Below, piece after piece: positions 60,590-64,000 of a stretch of DNA of 64,000 bases; position 1 is the stretch's first letter, and each line of letters opens with the position of its first letter. A program made the translations under genes and the position numbers. The DNA lies in contig NC_081183.1 of NCBI RefSeq assembly GCF_029867415.1, forward strand, positions 55,626,336-55,690,335, written 5' to 3'. Source of the DNA: Vicia villosa. Lineage: Eukaryota > Streptophyta > Magnoliopsida > Fabales > Fabaceae. The notes below the pieces were generated by a model. It did no database searches. It saw only the letters and a list, made by a program, of their open reading frames with translations, and was not told the origin of the DNA.

Positions 60590-61535
60590 TGAATAAACTA
60601 TGGAAAAGAAAGCTGAATATTGGAGAGATGAATTTATACCAATTTGGTGGCGGATGTAACACCCTTCTAAACCCCACGGAAATTTATAAAATAATTTTCA
60701 GAGTAAAACATGAAAACAAGGGTGTCACAATTAAATTTAAAACAAATCATCATAATTCATTGTCATGCTTTCACTAAGGAACAATCTGTCATAATACATA
60801 AACATCTCATGTTTACACAGCGGAAAATTCATCATACGGATAAGCATAACATCATCTATGCAATATCCCACATAATTTAATACAATAACAACACGATAGA
60901 GTATCATCATAAACTCTAATCTAACGTTCCCCCAGTGTTACAGTATCAGAGCATGACACCTGACGCTACACTAATACACTGACTTATGAGCTAATCCTCA
61001 CCAAGTCGAAAGCAGCTATCCTCAATCTGAAAATGTCAACAGTAAGGGTGAGTCTCATCACAGTTAACAAATGTTATTGCATCTTAAATAACAATACATC
61101 GTAGTTATATCATTCACCCAATTTCATCATATTCAGATTATCAGGAACATCTATCGTTTACACAAACATCAACAGAACACATCTTTCAAACAGACAATCA
61201 TCTCAACATTAATTCAACAAAACACACAACCAACACATCATCAATATTTATAACACTGGAATACATCCAATCATGTTATAAAAATATGCATATGTATGAA
61301 CTGACACTATGCATGTGGTACCAACCTCATCAAATGGGAATAACCCATGACCGATCCAACATCATCAAGATACGGCCCTGCCAGCACAGATTCCACACAA
61401 TGGGAATCATGCCCTTCACTGATCCAACACACCCTTATGGATACAGTATCATCAATGAACATGAATGAATGCAACATATACAACATACTATACCATCGTC
61501 AAGTCTAATGAGTAACATCATCAAATACCCATTTC

Positions 61536-61645
61536 ATCATCATCATCATCATCAAAGTATGTTTATATACATTAGCATCATTCAAATATAATCAATCATC
61601 ATCATCATTAAAGAACATACAAGTGTCCACATCCATCATCATCAT
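61536..61645 (+). repeat. ATC-rich microsatellite tracts
   Basis: TTTCATCATCATCATCATC at about 61541, and shorter CATCATCATC runs at about 61596 and 61636. Simple-sequence tracts inside the LTR. Confidence 0.8.
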
Positions 61646-62052
61646 AAAAAAATAAGGACACACATGTATTCACATCATTTCAAAGCAATTCAGTCATTAT
61701 CATACGACTCTAAACAAATCATCACATCATAATGTTTTTCAAAACATCATCTCATATTGTCACATTTCATCATATATGTCAACAATACTTCATCCAATTA
61801 AACAAATCGTCACATGATTAATATTTCAACATATCATGTATTTAACACATCTCATCACATATATGTACAATACATCATACACCAAGAAATAAAATCATAT
61901 TTAAAAATAATTGGATTCACACCTCATTTCATCATTTAAACACGTAGGCTATCTCATAAGATTCATCGTGCTCGAAACGACACTAAAAACGGACCTACGG
62001 TTCGAAAGTTACACATCATTTAACTTTTCAAGAAAACAACTAACGCTACAGC

Positions 62053-62190
62053 ACGCGGCGCAACCAAGACTTCGCGGCGCGACCTGAAGCACACAAACAC
62101 GTTCGCGGCGCCAACCTATGCACGCGGCGCGGTGCGAGGAAAACAAGTACGCCTTCGCGGCGCCAACACTAGGACGCGGCGCGAACTGGC
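62053..62190. repeat. CGCGGCGC cluster in the LTR
   Basis: CGCGGCGC occurs about six times in under 140 bases, in an otherwise AT-rich LTR. The spacing is irregular, with CCAAC and ACACAA-type spacers. Confidence 0.75.
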
Positions 62191-62786
62191 GATTTCACAG
62201 ACTTTCAGGTCTGCGTCAGATCCTACGATCTCACCCAATTTGAGTCCAAAACTGACTCTAAACATCATATACAGGCAGTTAATCATCAATTGCATCATTA
62301 TTCATCATCACACATCAAAACAACACATAATCAATCAATAATACATGCAATTTTCATCAATTCATAACCTCCCTAAACCCGACATATAATCCAAATTGAC
62401 TCAACAACATTCCTAATCAATATTATTATCCAAGAATACGATAATAGATGATAACCGGAGAGTCCCCCCTTACCTTAGCCAAGAGTTCTTGATCTTTGGT
62501 CCTCTTCCTCTTTGGTTCCTCTTTACGTTCCTCAGCTCTTCTCTTCCACTTCTCATTTTTCACGTTCTGACTCTTTTCCTCATTTCCCAATTTTCCTTAT
62601 TTTATGAAACATAACATTTTAATTAGTAAAGGCTTTACTAACATAGTACCCCCTCTTTACTAACCCACACTTGGCCCAATAGCTTATCTCATATTTCTTT
62701 CCAAATAATTCCACAAAATACTGAATAATTCCAAATAATAATTTAATTTCCAATTAAATTAAATTTAGAAAATATGGGGTGTTACA

Positions 62787-62799
62787 ACTCTCCCCCACT
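62787..62799 (-). other. Polypurine tract of the chromovirus-like element
   Basis: The minus strand reads AGTGGGGGAGAGT directly before the LTR start TGTAACACCCC, setting the element on the minus strand. Confidence 0.75.
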
Positions 62800-62902
62800 A
62801 AAAGAGTTTTCGTCCTCGAAAACATACCTCAAGTAACCAGCTCGTATAAGAGTCCTCCACCTGACTCTTCAGCTCCCAATTAACATTACCATCGGTCAAT
62901 CC
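62798..62902 (-). pseudogene. C-terminal tail of chromovirus-like pol
   Basis: 34 codons on the minus strand (GLTDGNVNWELKSQVEDSYT...FRGRKLF, then TAG) resemble the end of Tekay/Del-type pol, where a WEL/S-Y block precedes FRGRK. An in-frame TGA lies just upstream, so the copy is degraded. Confidence 0.5.
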
Positions 62903-64000
62903 TCAAAATCCATCTGACATCACCAACAGGGAACATGTTTCATACATTCAAATCCCAGTTCTTACGTCGCTTTTGGCTATCCAAAAGTATACCACTCGCT
63001 ATAGCTCCAAAAGGTTAACAACAACAGAACATTGAGATACAACCTATACAATACGCCCAACAGCCGAGTAATACAATTACACAATCTATAGTATGATCAC
63101 ACTGATCAACACTGCAGTAATGCATACCATCTACCAACACACCAACCTTAGGCATATTCTTCCATCTGAGCGATAAAATAATACTTACACTTTTCACTAA
63201 CTGCTTCCTTCAAGAAACTCAATACTCATATTCCTATACCATTGAATTCCAATTATCTGTCTCCTCTTAAGTCACACCAGCAATTATCCAACTCGTTGCA
63301 TTCTGCTTTTTCCGCACTACTCTGATTACTCATCACAATCATCTATACCAAATAGATTTCTGAGTTTCACCCGATTCTGATTCTCTTTACTCATTCGTCC
63401 AAGAATCATTCTTCATCATTCATGGTACCAATTTACCATTCAGTAATACTTACTCGCACTCAAAAACAAATTCCTGAGTTACTACATCTATTAAACATTC
63501 CGGCCATCGGAACGAGTGCACACAAGTAATTAAAATCACGCTCATCAGCCTCAATACGCCATTCCTTACAAACAACTCCAATTGAGTTTCACTCTTTTCT
63601 AAGAACTAAATCAATTCCTCCCTTCATAGAGTATAATTCCTCATTATATCTAGAATCTACAATAACCCCTTAACAACAACACAAAATTATTACGACGTCA
63701 TATAGCATCAACTCTTCGTTTTAATTCCACCGAATACATACTCGTTAACTACGTACAACCGTAATAACATATTCATCACCTCGGCAATTATTCAAAAGAG
63801 TTATAATTTTTTTGACACGACATCCTTACATCCACTGGATTCTAAATCCAACATATAGATCAACACATATGTTCTATGTAGGCTTCCGACATATTAATTC
63901 CTTTACTGCCCGCGAGTAGTACTCATAACACTACTCCACATCACACTTTCGCTGCGCGACTCTGATTACCCGTCTTAAGTCATCATCCACCATGTCGCAC
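62903..64000 (-). other. Internal 3' region of the chromovirus-like element, no clear gene
   Basis: I cannot recognise integrase or chromodomain coding on either strand; frames are short (a 60-codon minus frame at 63015-63197 has no domain). It is probably heavily degraded pol or 3' UTR. Confidence 0.4.

Larger units (their letters stand above)
56922..60654 (-). repeat. RPA1-derived tandem array, block C (3 units)
   Basis: Continuation of the array after the Tork insertion, landmarks 57351, 58619 and 59885. All units belong to, or are mosaics with, the diverged class. Cut at 60654 inside the promoter part of unit 25 by the chromovirus-like LTR. Confidence 0.97.
60655..62786 (-). repeat. 3' LTR of the chromovirus-like element
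   Basis: 2132 bases with perfect 10-base inverted termini (TGTAACACCC at both ends when read outward-in). It contains CAT/ATC-rich tracts around 61530-61660 and a GC-rich CGCGGCGC cluster at 62053-62190. No credible coding region. Confidence 0.82.
60655..64000 (-). mobile_element. Chromovirus-like Ty3/gypsy element, 3' part only
   Basis: On the minus strand the visible part is a pol tail, polypurine tract and 3' LTR; the rest lies beyond the right edge. The LTR termini TGTAACACCC/GGGTGTTACA and the FRGRK-type tail before the LTR are typical of Tekay/Del-like chromoviruses. It cut the array at 60654; candidate target duplication GCGGA (60650-60654), partner not visible. Confidence 0.75.

Noticed and set aside
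25059..60654. Array units as tandem Helitrons, since plant Helitrons can carry RPA-like genes
   Set aside because: I could not find a TC start and a hairpin followed by CTRR at unit borders on either strand; the 20-base palindrome is not followed by CTRR. Not excluded, but unsupported.
61286..61468. 60-codon plus ORF in the chromovirus-like LTR
   Set aside because: No domain, His/Ile/Met-rich composition from CAT/ATC-rich DNA; chance ORF.

Overview
This window looks like repeat-dense nuclear DNA from a large legume genome. A Fabeae-type plant (pea, vetch or Lathyrus group) is the best guess, because Tat/Ogre-type elements with a tRNA-Arg primer site sit beside a Sirevirus with an env-like gene. 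I see no intact ordinary host gene, no tRNA or rRNA gene and nothing bacterial. All calls come from reading the sequence; no database search was run.

The substrate is a long tandem array (25059-60654, minus strand) of 1265-1268 bp units. Each unit carries the 5' end of a plant RPA1-like gene (DUF223/OB-fold family): a duplicated TATA-like box, exon 1, a GT-AG intron, exon 2, a second GT-AG intron, and exon 3 ending at a would-be third splice donor. All exon 3 copies share one in-frame TGA. I count 24 usable copies, a fragment at the left edge and one copy cut by a 100-N assembly gap. There are at least two monomer classes and a two-unit higher-order duplication.

Five LTR retrotransposons surround or interrupt the array. 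(1) A Sirevirus-type Ty1/copia element (minus strand, 5450-25058) inserted inside exon 1 of an array unit; its gag-pol is broken, its env-like ORF is open. (2) A complete non-coding Tat-type element (plus strand, 7729-19092, target duplication AATGT) sits inside the Sirevirus RNase H region. (3) A second Tat/Ogre-type element (minus strand, 1-5449, running off the left edge) inserted into the end of the env-like ORF; its gag start, 5' UTR, primer site and 5' LTR are visible. (4) A complete Tork/Tnt1-like Ty1/copia element (plus strand, 52028-56921, target duplication GTTTA) lies in an array unit, with one uninterrupted 1320-codon gag-pol frame and a primer site matching tRNA-Phe. (5) A chromovirus-like Ty3/gypsy element (minus strand, from 60655, running off the right edge) cuts the right side of the array.

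Both visible array ends are therefore insertion breakpoints inside units, so the array probably continues beyond the window. The most novel content is the RPA1-derived satellite. Next come the oddities of the Tork element (tRNA-Phe primer, mismatched U5 ends) and of the non-coding Tat element (hairpin minisatellite before its polypurine tract, second primer-site-like motif in U5).
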